Position numbers and translations under genes: made by a program
The notes under the pieces: model-generated
Seen by the model: the letters and a program-made list of their open reading frames with translations, nothing else
Databases searched by the model: none
Told to the model about the DNA's origin: nothing
Shown: positions 1 through 7,668 of the stretch, in pieces
Numbering within the stretch: position 1 is the stretch's first letter
Layout: every line of letters starts with the position of its first letter
Source: Candidatus Abyssobacteria bacterium SURF_5
GTDB lineage: Bacteria; Abyssobacteria; SURF-5
DNA length: 23,281 nucleotides
Assembly: GCA_003598085.1 (NCBI GenBank)
Contig: QZKU01000094.1
Coordinates: 1 to 23,281, forward strand
Direction: 5' to 3'

Positions 1-2
1 TC

Positions 3-56
3 AACCCGCACATCCCTTGGCTTTATGACTTCAAACTCGACTTTCGATTCAAATGA
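3..56 (+). CDS. C-terminal end of an unidentified protein, possibly an outer-membrane beta-barrel (partial)
   Basis: One frame open at the left edge reads NPHIPWLYDFKLDFRFK and then TGA at 54-56. Alternating aromatic and charged residues and an end close to Phe resemble the last strand of an outer-membrane barrel protein. Only 17 residues are visible, so the family cannot be named. A second frame is also open from base 1 to a TAA at 70-72 (ending in SNEEMKM), but it looks less protein-like. The choice between frames is an inference. Confidence 0.35.
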   Translation, partial: NPHIPWLYDFKLDFRFK

Positions 57-226
57 AGAGATGAAAATGTAAAATAAACTGTTTCAATAAAATCTCTGCC
101 TTTGTGGGAATGGGAGGAAAACCAAGAAGCGGTGGAGAACAGGGGCGGTGTTTCAGGACGTGCGAGGCGCCATTGCTTATCGATGAGTTGCCAGTCAATC
201 ACAATTATGGTGTTGCCTCTGTCGAC

Positions 227-237
227 TGTGGTAAAAT
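227..237 (+). promoter_or_regulatory. Extended -10 promoter element upstream of the histidine kinase
   Basis: The bases TGTGGTAAAAT form an extended -10 (TGn plus TAAAAT at 232-237). No good -35 is seen at the usual distance. It ends directly against the ATG at 238, so a transcript from it would start near 244. That favours the kinase start at 292 over 238. The same TGTGGTA core is found before two other genes in the window (16166 and 17885). Confidence 0.4.
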
Positions 238-291
238 ATGGAGAACCACTGCCGAGGTTTCCCACAGCGGAACGGACTGCTGCAACAGATC

Positions 292-2433
292 ATGCACTTT
301 AATCAGCTGATAGAATTCATCGGACACTTCATGGGCGCCGTGCTCCAGCTCATTCTGATCATGATGATGTCCCGGCGCAAGGAAAAGCGGCACAGCGAAA
401 GGGTCTTTTTTACGCTGGTCGTGGCCGTTTTCATCTGGCATTCCGGCAATTTTGTCACGATCTTCTCGAGTCTGCTCACCGGCGTGCGCGTGATGCTCAT
501 CGGACTGATATGGGATACCGCATCCACATTGAGCATCGGATTCATTCCGGCTCTCCTGGTGCACACGCTCCTTGCTTTCCTCGACGAGGCCAAGGGTGAA
601 TCTGTTTCTCGCAAGCGGTACCTGCCGCTCTTCCTGTCGTACTCACCGCTCCTTCTGCTGTGGAGTGCTCCAATGAACCTGGTGCAGCATCCGGAGTTGC
701 CGCGTGCGGAAAACATATTTGCCGCTTCCAATCTTTTCCATTACTGGGCGGTCGTGGCGATTGCGGCCGCATCTTTCATGTGCTACCGGTTGTCGGTCCT
801 CTCGCGCGACGACATCCAGCGGCGCTTCTACATCTCGATGGTACGGACATTCGTCATCATCTTCGGCTTGTTATTCTTCACCTATGTGCTTCGCGCGCAG
901 AGCGTGCCGGTATTAGGGGCTTACTTCGAGAGCGCTTGTGCGCTTGCACCGATGTTCCCGACGATTATTTTTTCCTATTTCATTCTCCGGTACAACTACA
1001 TGGAGTATGTCCTCAAGAGGAGTCTCTTTTATTCAATCCTGGCAACTTTCGTTCTCGGCGTCTACATCTTGGGCATCCGCCGGGTCGGGGATGCCGTCGA
1101 AAGGACGCTCGACATCGATTTCAGGATCATCGAGGCGATCCTGGTCATTGGTCTCATTCTCCTGGTCGAGCCGTTGCGAGAGCGGTTTCAGGCTGTGTTC
1201 AACACGCTGTTTTTCCGCGAGCAGAATTACTACCGGCGCGTGTTCACGGAGCTGAGCCACCGGCTGGCGTCGCTCCAGGGCATTGAAGTCGGCAGGCTGC
1301 TCCGGTACGTGGTGAACAGTGTTCAGGCCGCAATGCGACTGAGCACCTGCAGAATCATTTTGTTCCGTCACGAAGAGGGGAAACTGGTCGTGGAAGAGAC
1401 GTCTTCACCCCTGCCGTCGTATGAATTCGAAAACATCGTCCGATATTTCCAGAACACGCGGGTCAACAATATCTCGTTTTGGCAGACGCGCGATCAATTC
1501 ATCGTGAAGGAGATGAAGGAACTCGAAGCGACCATGGTGCTGCCGATCTATCGCGAGGGCAACCTTGCGGGCATCCTGTCGCTTGGCTCGAGCACGCAAT
1601 ATCGCGATCTGTACGACAACGAGATCGAGATGCTGTCGATTCTCTTGAACCACCTGATCAGCGCAATCGACAACACGCGTTTGCTTCGCGACAAGCTCGA
1701 ACTTGAGCGGCGCATGCTTGCCAGCGAGAAGTGGATGAGCCTGGGGCAACTGGCCGGCCAGATCGCGCACGAAGTCAAGAATCCGCTGAGTTCCATCAAA
1801 GCGATCGCGCACGTGATGCGGGAGGAGCTGCCGCCCGAGAACCAGTTCTACAAGGATTTGACGATGGTCGAGGACGAGATTGATAAGCTTGCCGGAGTGG
1901 TAAACCAGTTGCTCCTGGTGGCTCGCCCGAAGGCCTACGAGGAACAGACGACCTACCTGCGGGACGTCGTCGAGAATGTGGCGAGCGTTCTGCGGGCGGA
2001 GGCATCGCTGCATAATATCGTGATCACGTGCAGCTACAATGGCAAGATACCGGTTCTCAAGGCCAGCCCGGTGACGATTCGCGAGATACTGTTCAATGTC
2101 ATGCATAACGGCCTCCAATCCATGACCCACGGCGGCACGCTTTCGGTCCGTGTCTCCTGTCATTCGCCGGGAACGGAGAAGTCGTCAGTGGTGATCGTTG
2201 TGCGGGATACGGGGCCGGGCATCTCCGACGAGGACATGCCGAAAATTTTCGAGCCGTTCTATACGACGCGGGAGGGCGGTAGCGGGTTGGGGCTCTGGGT
2301 AGTCAAGGAAAAACTTGCCGAGTTGGGCGGCAGCATCGGAGTACAAAGCGAGAATGGGACTAGCGTCACCATCAGCATTCCGGTCGAATCAAGCGCCGCG
2401 GCGCCGGGTGCAAATGAAACGGGAGAATCATGA
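292..2433 (+). CDS. Membrane-bound sensor histidine kinase (multi-TM, GAF, HisKA, HATPase)
   Basis: This is the sensor half of a two-component system, expected in the inner membrane. From the ATG at 292 it has 713 residues. Roughly residues 5-300 hold seven or eight hydrophobic segments. A GAF-like domain follows at about 315-460. The HisKA dimerisation helix has an H-box (GQIAHEVKNPLSS) with phospho-acceptor His493. The ATPase domain shows an N-box near 602 (NVMHNGLQSM), a G1 box near 639 (DTGPGIS), and an F-box and G2 (FEPFYTT, GSGLGL). The layout resembles NtrB/AtoS-type kinases, and the membrane plus GAF front end also recalls PrsK. The frame stays open to an ATG at 238 (731 residues), but a promoter-like box abuts that codon. 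Neither start has a clear Shine-Dalgarno. It overlaps the next gene by 4 bases (ATGA), so it is co-translated with its regulator. The signal sensed is unknown. Confidence 0.93.
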   Translation: MHFNQLIEFIGHFMGAVLQLILIMMMSRRKEKRHSERVFFTLVVAVFIWHSGNFVTIFSSLLTGVRVMLIGLIWDTASTLSIGFIPALLVHTLLAFLDEAKGESVSRKRYLPLFLSYSPLLLLWSAPMNLVQHPELPRAENIFAASNLFHYWAVVAIAAASFMCYRLSVLSRDDIQRRFYISMVRTFVIIFGLLFFTYVLRAQSVPVLGAYFESACALAPMFPTIIFSYFILRYNYMEYVLKRSLFYSILATFVLGVYILGIRRVGDAVERTLDIDFRIIEAILVIGLILLVEPLRERFQAVFNTLFFREQNYYRRVFTELSHRLASLQGIEVGRLLRYVVNSVQAAMRLSTCRIILFRHEEGKLVVEETSSPLPSYEFENIVRYFQNTRVNNISFWQTRDQFIVKEMKELEATMVLPIYREGNLAGILSLGSSTQYRDLYDNEIEMLSILLNHLISAIDNTRLLRDKLELERRMLASEKWMSLGQLAGQIAHEVKNPLSSIKAIAHVMREELPPENQFYKDLTMVEDEIDKLAGVVNQLLLVARPKAYEEQTTYLRDVVENVASVLRAEASLHNIVITCSYNGKIPVLKASPVTIREILFNVMHNGLQSMTHGGTLSVRVSCHSPGTEKSSVVIVVRDTGPGISDEDMPKIFEPFYTTREGGSGLGLWVVKEKLAELGGSIGVQSENGTSVTISIPVESSAAAPGANETGES

Positions 2434-3833
2434 CATCGGAATCGAAAATCCTCCTCGTGGATGACGAGAAATCCGCCCGCTACGGGATGCGGCGCGCCCT
2501 TGCCAGCTTTGCGAGCCGCATACTGGAGGCTGGGAATGGAGTAGAGGCCATGGAGATTGCGCAGAAGGAAAATCCCGACCTGGTAATCATGGACGTTGCG
2601 ATGCCGGAGATGGACGGTCTCGAGGCACTGCAGAGACTTCGCCAGCTTCAGCGTGCGCCGGTGGTTATTATCGTTACCGCTCACGGTTCTGAGAAAATTG
2701 CGGTCGAGGCAATGAAAAAAGGGGCGTACGACTACATTGCGAAGCCGTATGAGGTCGATGAACTGCGCCTGACGGCGCGAAGAGCGCTTGAGAAAATCTC
2801 GCTCGAGTGCGAGAACCGCCGACTGGCTGAAGAATTGAAGCGGCACGAATCCTACGGAGAGATAATTGGCGCCAGCAAGCCGATGCAGGAGGTATTCGAT
2901 CGCATCGGAAAGGTGTGCCAGACCGACGCCGCTGTCCTTATCGAGGGCGAGAGCGGCACGGGCAAGGAACTGGTCGCCCGCGAGATTCACCGGCGGAGTC
3001 ATCGAAGCGATGGGCCATTCATCATCATGAACTGCGCTGCATTGCCTGAGAACCTGATCGAGAGCGAATTATTCGGCCATGAAAAAGGGGCATTTACGGG
3101 CGCAACGGCTCAAAGGAGGGGGAAGTTCGAAGTCGCCCACGGCGGCACGCTTTTTCTCGATGAAATCGGTGATATGAGCGTCAACACGCAGGCAAAAGTA
3201 CTCAGAGTGCTCCAAGAACAAAAATTCGAGCGGCTGGGAGGAGAGAAGACCATCAGCGTCGACGTGCGCATCATCAGCGCCACGAACAAGGACCTTGCCT
3301 CGGCAACGCGGGACGGCGTCTTTCGTGAGGACCTGTACTACCGGCTGAAGGTGATCAGCATCTGTCTGCCGACGCTGAGAGAGCGAACTGATGACATTGC
3401 CGCGCTGGCCGATCACTTCGTCAAAATGTACAGCGTCAAACACAAAAAGATGATCTTGAGCCTCGACTCTGAGGCGATCAGAGATCTGCTCGCCTACCAT
3501 TGGCCCGGCAATGTGCGTGAATTGCGGAACTCGATCGAAAGCGCCGTTGTCCTGACAAACAGCGAGATCATCAGGCGGGATGACCTGCCCCCGGAGATCC
3601 GCCGGCAACCGGGCGACGACTTCTCTCGAGCTCTCCTGCTCGATACCGACCTGCCATTCCGCGAGTGGAAGAAGAAAATGGTCGAGTCGGCGGAGCGCCG
3701 GTACTTCCTCCGCAAGCTGGAGGAGAACGATCGCAATATCAGCCGGACCGCTCGCGCGATTGACATGCTGCGCCAAAGTCTCCAGCAGAAGCTGCGGGAA
3801 TTGAATATAGACGTGCGGGAACTGCAGGATTAG
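2430..3833 (+). CDS. Sigma-54-dependent response regulator, NtrC family
   Basis: This cytoplasmic transcription activator is the partner of the kinase it overlaps. It has 467 residues. The receiver domain (about 5-120) carries the acidic pair DD near the start, phospho-acceptor Asp55 (MDVAMPEMDG), and the conserved T and K (VTAHG, AKPY). The AAA+ domain has Walker A GESGTGK at 173-179, the sigma-54 contact loop GAFTGA at 220-225, and Walker B FLDE ending at 245. The C-terminal 45 residues form a Fis-type helix-turn-helix (NISRTARAIDMLRQSLQQKL). With every catalytic motif intact it should remodel sigma-54 polymerase. A sigma-54 promoter lies 1.6 kb downstream before the pilin operon, making that operon a plausible target. 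It is similar in layout to PilR, ZraR and AtoC, and the sequence does not decide between them. A GGGAGA at 2422-2427 serves as ribosome site. Confidence 0.95.
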   Translation: MTSESKILLVDDEKSARYGMRRALASFASRILEAGNGVEAMEIAQKENPDLVIMDVAMPEMDGLEALQRLRQLQRAPVVIIVTAHGSEKIAVEAMKKGAYDYIAKPYEVDELRLTARRALEKISLECENRRLAEELKRHESYGEIIGASKPMQEVFDRIGKVCQTDAAVLIEGESGTGKELVAREIHRRSHRSDGPFIIMNCAALPENLIESELFGHEKGAFTGATAQRRGKFEVAHGGTLFLDEIGDMSVNTQAKVLRVLQEQKFERLGGEKTISVDVRIISATNKDLASATRDGVFREDLYYRLKVISICLPTLRERTDDIAALADHFVKMYSVKHKKMILSLDSEAIRDLLAYHWPGNVRELRNSIESAVVLTNSEIIRRDDLPPEIRRQPGDDFSRALLLDTDLPFREWKKKMVESAERRYFLRKLEENDRNISRTARAIDMLRQSLQQKLRELNIDVRELQD

Positions 3834-4027
3834 TATCAAGGACCTTTTCCCGCTTGAGCGCGTTTGGTCATTCCGGCTTCAGAATCCGTCCGAAATGTTA
3901 CCTTTTACCACCTGCTCCTTCCTCACATCCCTGACTCTCCTGCGCCGGACGAGACAACCCTTCCCTGCGAAAACAGTGGCAAAATGGAAACATTGCAAGC
4001 TTGATCGACTAGAAGGCGGGAGTTTCC

Positions 4028-4420
4028 TCAATCAAACATGGATACGCCGGTCGTAACCATCGGCTTTACAAGAAATCGCAGCGCAATTCGGCGGGAATAT
4101 CCTTCGTTCTGTTCTTGATCGAGCGGCTCCGACCGCACGATGACGGCAGGGGCATCGAGTTGGGCCGACGGGAAAGACGCATCGGGGCCAAGCGGGATGG
4201 CGATCGAGACGGCCACTTCGGCTCCCGGTGTGAATACGTCGGCCGAATCGAGGAGAAGACCATTGGCGGATACATTCTTCGTGCGAAAAAACCATTCGGG
4301 CGCATCGTCAGTATAATGGGTGCTCTTGAGCCGAACGGGATATACGGCGTCCCGGCGAGGCGCATGCCTTCTTTCTTGCCCGGCGCACGATTGTCTTATT
4401 TGAGCGCTACACTCCGACAC
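4028..4420 (-). CDS. PilZ domain protein (downstream of a tandem pair)
   Basis: This 130-residue single-domain protein is a likely c-di-GMP receptor. The two PilZ signatures are visible. An RxxxR motif (RHAPR) lies in the N-terminal arm, followed by a second motif NVSANGLLL, which fits [D/N]xSxxG. The rest is beta-rich, as expected of the PilZ barrel. The start is a GTG at 4420, directly after the TAA of the upstream PilZ gene. An AAGGAG site inside the end of that gene lies 9 bases before the GTG, which supports this start and translational coupling. No enzymatic domain is attached, so output would be through a partner protein. It converges with the sigma-54 activator gene across 194 bases with no clear terminator. 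Confidence 0.85.
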   Translation of the reverse strand: MSECSAQIRQSCAGQERRHAPRRDAVYPVRLKSTHYTDDAPEWFFRTKNVSANGLLLDSADVFTPGAEVAVSIAIPLGPDASFPSAQLDAPAVIVRSEPLDQEQNEGYSRRIALRFLVKPMVTTGVSMFD

Positions 4421-4795
4421 TTACCACAACTCCTTCTTGAGATGAGACAGAACCCTCATGTAGCGAAACCACTCGATCACCCCGACCTTGCGAATGGAGC
4501 ATCCCACCAATCGAGATGAGCCACTCCCTTCAACGGGAGCAACCCATCTCACGCGCGCCTGCAACTTGACGGGATGAAGGTAATTGCTTTTAAGTTCTAT
4601 TTCGACATCGCTGCCGGGGCTGAACTCGCAACAGGTCCGAATGCTCAGGCCGCGAATACTGATATCTTCCACTTTCGCTTGCTCTTCGATAAGAGTCGCT
4701 CCGCAAACGCGGGCCTCGAAAAATGGAGGGCAATGATACCTGTTAATGTCCCGATGAGTTCTTTTTGCTTCGGATTCCTTCATATGTGATGCCAT
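4421..4795 (-). CDS. PilZ domain protein (upstream of a tandem pair)
   Basis: This 124-residue protein is beta-rich and followed immediately by a second PilZ gene. It has RDINR (RxxxR) near residue 14 and DISIRGLSI near residue 43, the DxSxxG motif. Both halves of the c-di-GMP binding signature are therefore present. A later hydrophobic stretch ending in a basic and aromatic tail (WFRYMRVLSHLKKELW) could contact a partner. The two PilZ proteins are not near-identical copies, so they look like diverged paralogues rather than a fresh duplication. The start is uncertain: ATG at 4795 or the in-frame ATG at 4783, neither with a strong Shine-Dalgarno. Divergent from the zinc-ribbon gene at 4946. 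Confidence 0.8.
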   Translation of the reverse strand: MASHMKESEAKRTHRDINRYHCPPFFEARVCGATLIEEQAKVEDISIRGLSIRTCCEFSPGSDVEIELKSNYLHPVKLQARVRWVAPVEGSGSSRLVGCSIRKVGVIEWFRYMRVLSHLKKELW

Positions 4796-4841
4796 TCATC
4801 ACTCGTATTTGACCTGCTGCCGCCGCAAGCGAGGCAAGATT

Positions 4842-4871
4842 ACGATAGCATACCGATCGGTTAAAGGTCAA
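4842..4871 (-). promoter_or_regulatory. Possible promoter for the PilZ pair
   Basis: On the minus strand TTGACC (4871-4866) and TATCGT (4847-4842) are 18 bases apart, upstream of the PilZ gene at 4795. The -35 is good and the -10 matches 4 of 6. It lies back to back with the plus-strand promoter at 4874-4902, so the two could compete for polymerase. Confidence 0.35.
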
Positions 4872-4873
4872 AT

Positions 4874-4902
4874 TTGCGCCGGGACGCAGCCTCCGCTATA
4901 AT
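4874..4902 (+). promoter_or_regulatory. Sigma-70 type promoter for the zinc-ribbon gene
   Basis: TTGCGC (4874-4879), a 17-base spacer and a perfect TATAAT (4897-4902) precede the small gene at 4946. The predicted transcription start is near 4909. Confidence 0.65.
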
Positions 4903-4945
4903 AGCTGTAAATCCTGCACAGTATTCCCGAAAGGACGATGTTTCG

Positions 4946-5131
4946 ATGGTCGCTAAACGCATTATTTGTCCGCTCTGCGGCGATGAGGTTTCCGTTGACA
5001 GATTTCAAGCTCATTTTGAAGCCGAAAAATATGTGCTTGACCGGATATCGAAGGAGCATCCGGAATGGAAAGAGTCGGACGGAAGCTGCACAAAATGCCT
5101 GAAATACTATAGGTCTCTGACGAAGGAATAG
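4946..5131 (+). CDS. Small zinc-ribbon-like protein (61 residues)
   Basis: The protein has two CxxC pairs, CPLC at 8-11 and CTKC at 48-51, spaced as in a zinc ribbon. An amphipathic helix rich in charged residues lies between them. No enzyme domain fits in 61 residues, so a structural zinc-binding or adaptor role is inferred. The start at 4946 is chosen because AAAGGA lies 11 bases before it and a good sigma-70 promoter lies 44 bases before it. A longer frame from 4874 would begin inside that promoter. It is transcribed away from the PilZ pair. I do not recognise a named family, but the composition and promoter argue for a real gene. Confidence 0.7.
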   Translation: MVAKRIICPLCGDEVSVDRFQAHFEAEKYVLDRISKEHPEWKESDGSCTKCLKYYRSLTKE

Positions 5132-5154
5132 GCCGATCAATTAAGCGTTTCCAT

Positions 5155-5322
5155 ATGTCAAAACGAAAGCAGAGAAAGCCAAAAAAAAGCAAGGTCACGA
5201 GTTCTATTCCCGCCTCGGCCAGTCCGACACGGTTCTTCATATTTCTCGCAATTGGGCTGGTGCTGTTTTTCATTTTCTTTTTCTTCGTTGCGATCCGCGC
5301 CGGCTCATTCAGTCAACCCTGA
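5155..5322 (+). CDS. Tiny basic single-pass membrane protein (55 residues)
   Basis: The frame begins with a very basic N-terminus (MSKRKQRKPKKSK, nine Lys/Arg in 13 residues). A Ser/Pro/Ala stretch follows, then one strongly hydrophobic, Phe-rich segment at about 27-47, and a short tail. Positive charges before the segment predict the N-terminus inside the cell. It starts 23 bases after the zinc-ribbon gene stops, so the two may share a transcript. There is no clear Shine-Dalgarno before the ATG, which is the main reason for doubt. No family is recognised. Confidence 0.5.
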   Translation: MSKRKQRKPKKSKVTSSIPASASPTRFFIFLAIGLVLFFIFFFFVAIRAGSFSQP

Positions 5323-5468
5323 TCCTTTCTCGGTTCCCCTCTAGAATTCCAAAAAACCGTTGACAATTACAATTTTGGTCCTTCCTGTGGGTCTTCTCCA
5401 TGAGAATCCAGAGGAATGGGTAGACAGAGCTCATTGATTCGGCTGAGGTTATGCCGGAATTGCAGGAA

Positions 5469-5485
5469 TGGCGCGGAATATGCTA
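5469..5485 (+). promoter_or_regulatory. Sigma-54 (-24/-12) promoter of the minor pilin operon
   Basis: TGGCGCGGAATATGCTA matches the -24/-12 consensus TGGCACG-N4-TTGCW with two substitutions. The invariant GG (5470-5471) and GC (5482-5483) are exactly 10 bases apart. Transcription would start near 5495, giving a leader of about 27 bases that still contains the AAGGAGGGG ribosome site at 5509-5517. The match is by eye; no weight-matrix score was computed. Confidence 0.6.
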
Positions 5486-5521
5486 TTGGTAAACTCCGAT
5501 CATGCAACAAGGAGGGGAATC

Positions 5522-7267
5522 ATGATCTCACAAAAGGCATCCCGCTGTTTCCCCGGTGGAGCTGTTGCGGGCGACCCGCGCGGATTCTTGCTGATTTCGC
5601 TGGCAATGGTTCTTTTTGTTGCGGCGGTTTTCGTTTCCGTCGCAGCCACAAGGACCATTCAGGATAAACAATCGACGGCGATCCGGGCGGAAAACGTCGA
5701 ATCGTTTTATGCGGCACAGGCGGGCGAGCACGCCATGAAGGCAGCCATCAGGCGGGATGCGCTTGCGCGTTTTTCCGGTTTTCAGGCCGGCTGGCCCGGT
5801 ACGGGTCCGATACTCTCGAATCCGGAGAGTTTTTTTGCCGACCATGTGACATTGCCGGGAGTGCAACTGCCGAACAGTGCCTGCTTTGAGCAAGTAGAAG
5901 CCGATCTTGCATTCGTGAGCCAGGAGATTACGCCGATCCGGCAGGTTTACAATTTCCAATACACGATCACTTCCCGCGGCACCAATCCGGACTCTGCCGA
6001 CCGTTTGATGCGGATAGTCTCGACCGGCAATTTCCAGATACAAGTTGACCGGCAGAGCTTTGCAAACTACGCCCTGTTCACCGATAAACATACCCTCACC
6101 AGCGGCACACGCGTATGGTTCACGACGAACACGAATTTCAGCGGTCGTGTACATACCAACGACCGGTTCGCGTTTGCGTATAACCCGACCTTCTCGAACG
6201 GGCTGGTCTCCAGCGTCGCCGACGACGCGTATTACTACAACAATGGCAATCCGAAACTGCTTGCTGCCGACCACAACGCGCCCAAGGACGTGCCGGTATT
6301 CGGCGAAGGCTTCGAGCGTGGGGCCGATGAGATAGATTTGCCGCCCAATGCCTTCGACCAGCTTGAAGCTTCGGTCGGCGGGTCGGCCGCGGACAATGAT
6401 GAACTGCGCACAAGGCTCGGGCTTCCGCCCGACGCCGCTCCCCCGCCGGATGGCATCTATGTGCCCAACGACGGCGCCTCGCTGACCGGCGGCATCTATG
6501 TTCAAGGAACTGCTGCGGATGTTCTTGTGTATGTCGATGGCGGCGGGAATCAATGCTACAACATTTCGCACTCGAACGGGTCCACCTCGAATATCGTGGT
6601 TGATGCCGCAAATAACCTCACCACGGTCAATTCCATAACGTATACGGGGACACCCAATGGAGCTCTGTACGTGGCGGGAGACATCGAGTCTCTCGGTGGT
6701 CCCTCAAGGACAGGTGAGGGAGAAATCCCGCCTGCAATCGAATCGGAGACGGCGGCGAGTGTTTTTGCGGAGGGCGATGTAGTCATAACGCGCGATCTCG
6801 CATACGAGGATAATCCGCTCACCACGCCGGACGCCGAGAACGTGTTCGGCGTATTCAGTCCCGGCGGCGACATCAGGATTGGCGCCACCGCACCCGATGA
6901 CGTCGTCATTCACGGCACTCTGATGACCTCCGCTCCCAACGGAGTCGTCCAGGTTGACGGCTATTCCTCCGGAGAGCCGCGGGGGACCGCGACGATTCTG
7001 GGTGGAGTGATCTCCAGCTATTACGGCGCCTTCGGCACGTTCAACGGCAGCGGCCATGCGACAGGGTACGCGAGGAACTTCATTTACGACATGCGCCTCA
7101 ACGGAGGACTTGCGCCGCCTTTCTTCCCGACAACTTCGTTATTCCTGCCGGCAGGGCTGGGCATGAACCAGGTCCAATGGATTTCGCAAGGACAATATAT
7201 TCCCGGCTATTCCGAGTCTTTTGAACTCCCTTCGGACGAGCCGGATTTCAATCCTGATTTTTCATGA
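5522..7267 (+). CDS. PilX-like, DUF4900-type pilus/secretion-associated protein
   Basis: From the ATG at 5522 it has 581 residues. The start is set by AAGGAGGGG at 5509-5517; an ATG at 5468 would begin inside the sigma-54 promoter. After a 21-residue basic leader ending in PRG comes a hydrophobic helix (FLLISLAMVLFVAAVF) and then helical sequence with YAAQAGEHA. This is the arrangement of PilX-type minor pilin proteins that lack the Glu5 of true prepilins. The large exported part has features of DUF4900 proteins: YALFTDKHTL, the GRVHTNDRF element, and long Gly/Asn-rich beta-helical sequence with repeated GGI/GDI turns. It heads an operon with two prepilins (spacing 8, 21 and 17 bases). A role in pilus priming or as a surface-displayed tip protein is inferred. 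The family name is moderately certain. Confidence 0.8.
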   Translation: MISQKASRCFPGGAVAGDPRGFLLISLAMVLFVAAVFVSVAATRTIQDKQSTAIRAENVESFYAAQAGEHAMKAAIRRDALARFSGFQAGWPGTGPILSNPESFFADHVTLPGVQLPNSACFEQVEADLAFVSQEITPIRQVYNFQYTITSRGTNPDSADRLMRIVSTGNFQIQVDRQSFANYALFTDKHTLTSGTRVWFTTNTNFSGRVHTNDRFAFAYNPTFSNGLVSSVADDAYYYNNGNPKLLAADHNAPKDVPVFGEGFERGADEIDLPPNAFDQLEASVGGSAADNDELRTRLGLPPDAAPPPDGIYVPNDGASLTGGIYVQGTAADVLVYVDGGGNQCYNISHSNGSTSNIVVDAANNLTTVNSITYTGTPNGALYVAGDIESLGGPSRTGEGEIPPAIESETAASVFAEGDVVITRDLAYEDNPLTTPDAENVFGVFSPGGDIRIGATAPDDVVIHGTLMTSAPNGVVQVDGYSSGEPRGTATILGGVISSYYGAFGTFNGSGHATGYARNFIYDMRLNGGLAPPFFPTTSLFLPAGLGMNQVQWISQGQYIPGYSESFELPSDEPDFNPDFS

Positions 7268-7275
7268 GGTGATCG

Positions 7276-7647
7276 ATGCAGCAAAAAAAATCTTCTCTGA
7301 GCCAACGGAACGACATAAGGAAAGGGGCGCAAGCCGGGCGATACGGGGATTTGCGACTGCTCGCGCTGTGCACGGGAATACTCCTGCTGTGTGCTGCCGG
7401 TGTTCTCTTTCGCGGCGCTGCCGCGCCTCAACGCGATGATGTGCGCTCTTCCCCCGCGAGCGTTGATTCCGGTTTGGCCGAGAGAGAAGCCCCCGTGCAA
7501 CAATCGAGTGTGGAGGCTGCCGATGAATACGCGTTTGAGCAGGCGCCCGACGCACCGCTGGCGATACAAGCCTCTCCCGAGCGCCGCGACGCTGGAATTC
7601 AGAACATGATCGAACAGATGCCGCGCAATGAGACCATCATATTCTGA
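7276..7647 (+). CDS. Unrecognised single-pass membrane protein in the pilin operon
   Basis: This 123-residue protein is not recognised. Residues 1-25 are polar and basic. Residues 26-45 (LRLLALCTGILLLCAAGVLF) form one transmembrane helix, and the rest is acidic, Ala/Pro/Glu-rich and probably disordered outside the membrane. It lacks a prepilin cleavage motif (no G-F/L-TxxE). GAGGTGAT lies just before the ATG, and the gene begins 8 bases after the DUF4900-type gene stops. It ends 21 bases before the PilV-like gene. The topology recalls small bitopic pilus or secretion assembly factors, but that is only an analogy. A short conserved-looking C-terminal patch (IEQMPRNETIIF) may be the functional part. 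Confidence 0.75.
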   Translation: MQQKKSSLSQRNDIRKGAQAGRYGDLRLLALCTGILLLCAAGVLFRGAAAPQRDDVRSSPASVDSGLAEREAPVQQSSVEAADEYAFEQAPDAPLAIQASPERRDAGIQNMIEQMPRNETIIF

Positions 7648-7668
7648 TGTGGAAAAGAAGGAATCGCG

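Noticed and set aside
238-291. Longer kinase start at ATG 238
   Set aside because: An extended -10 box ends at 237 and no ribosome site precedes 238, so translation from 292 is preferred, though the choice is not secure.
5360-5388. TTGACA at 5360-5365 as a sigma-70 promoter for the pilin operon
   Set aside because: No acceptable -10 lies 16-18 bases downstream (TCCTGT only); the -24/-12 site explains the start better.
5468-5521. Longer N-terminus for the DUF4900-type protein
   Set aside because: It would begin inside the sigma-54 promoter; AAGGAGGGG points to 5522.
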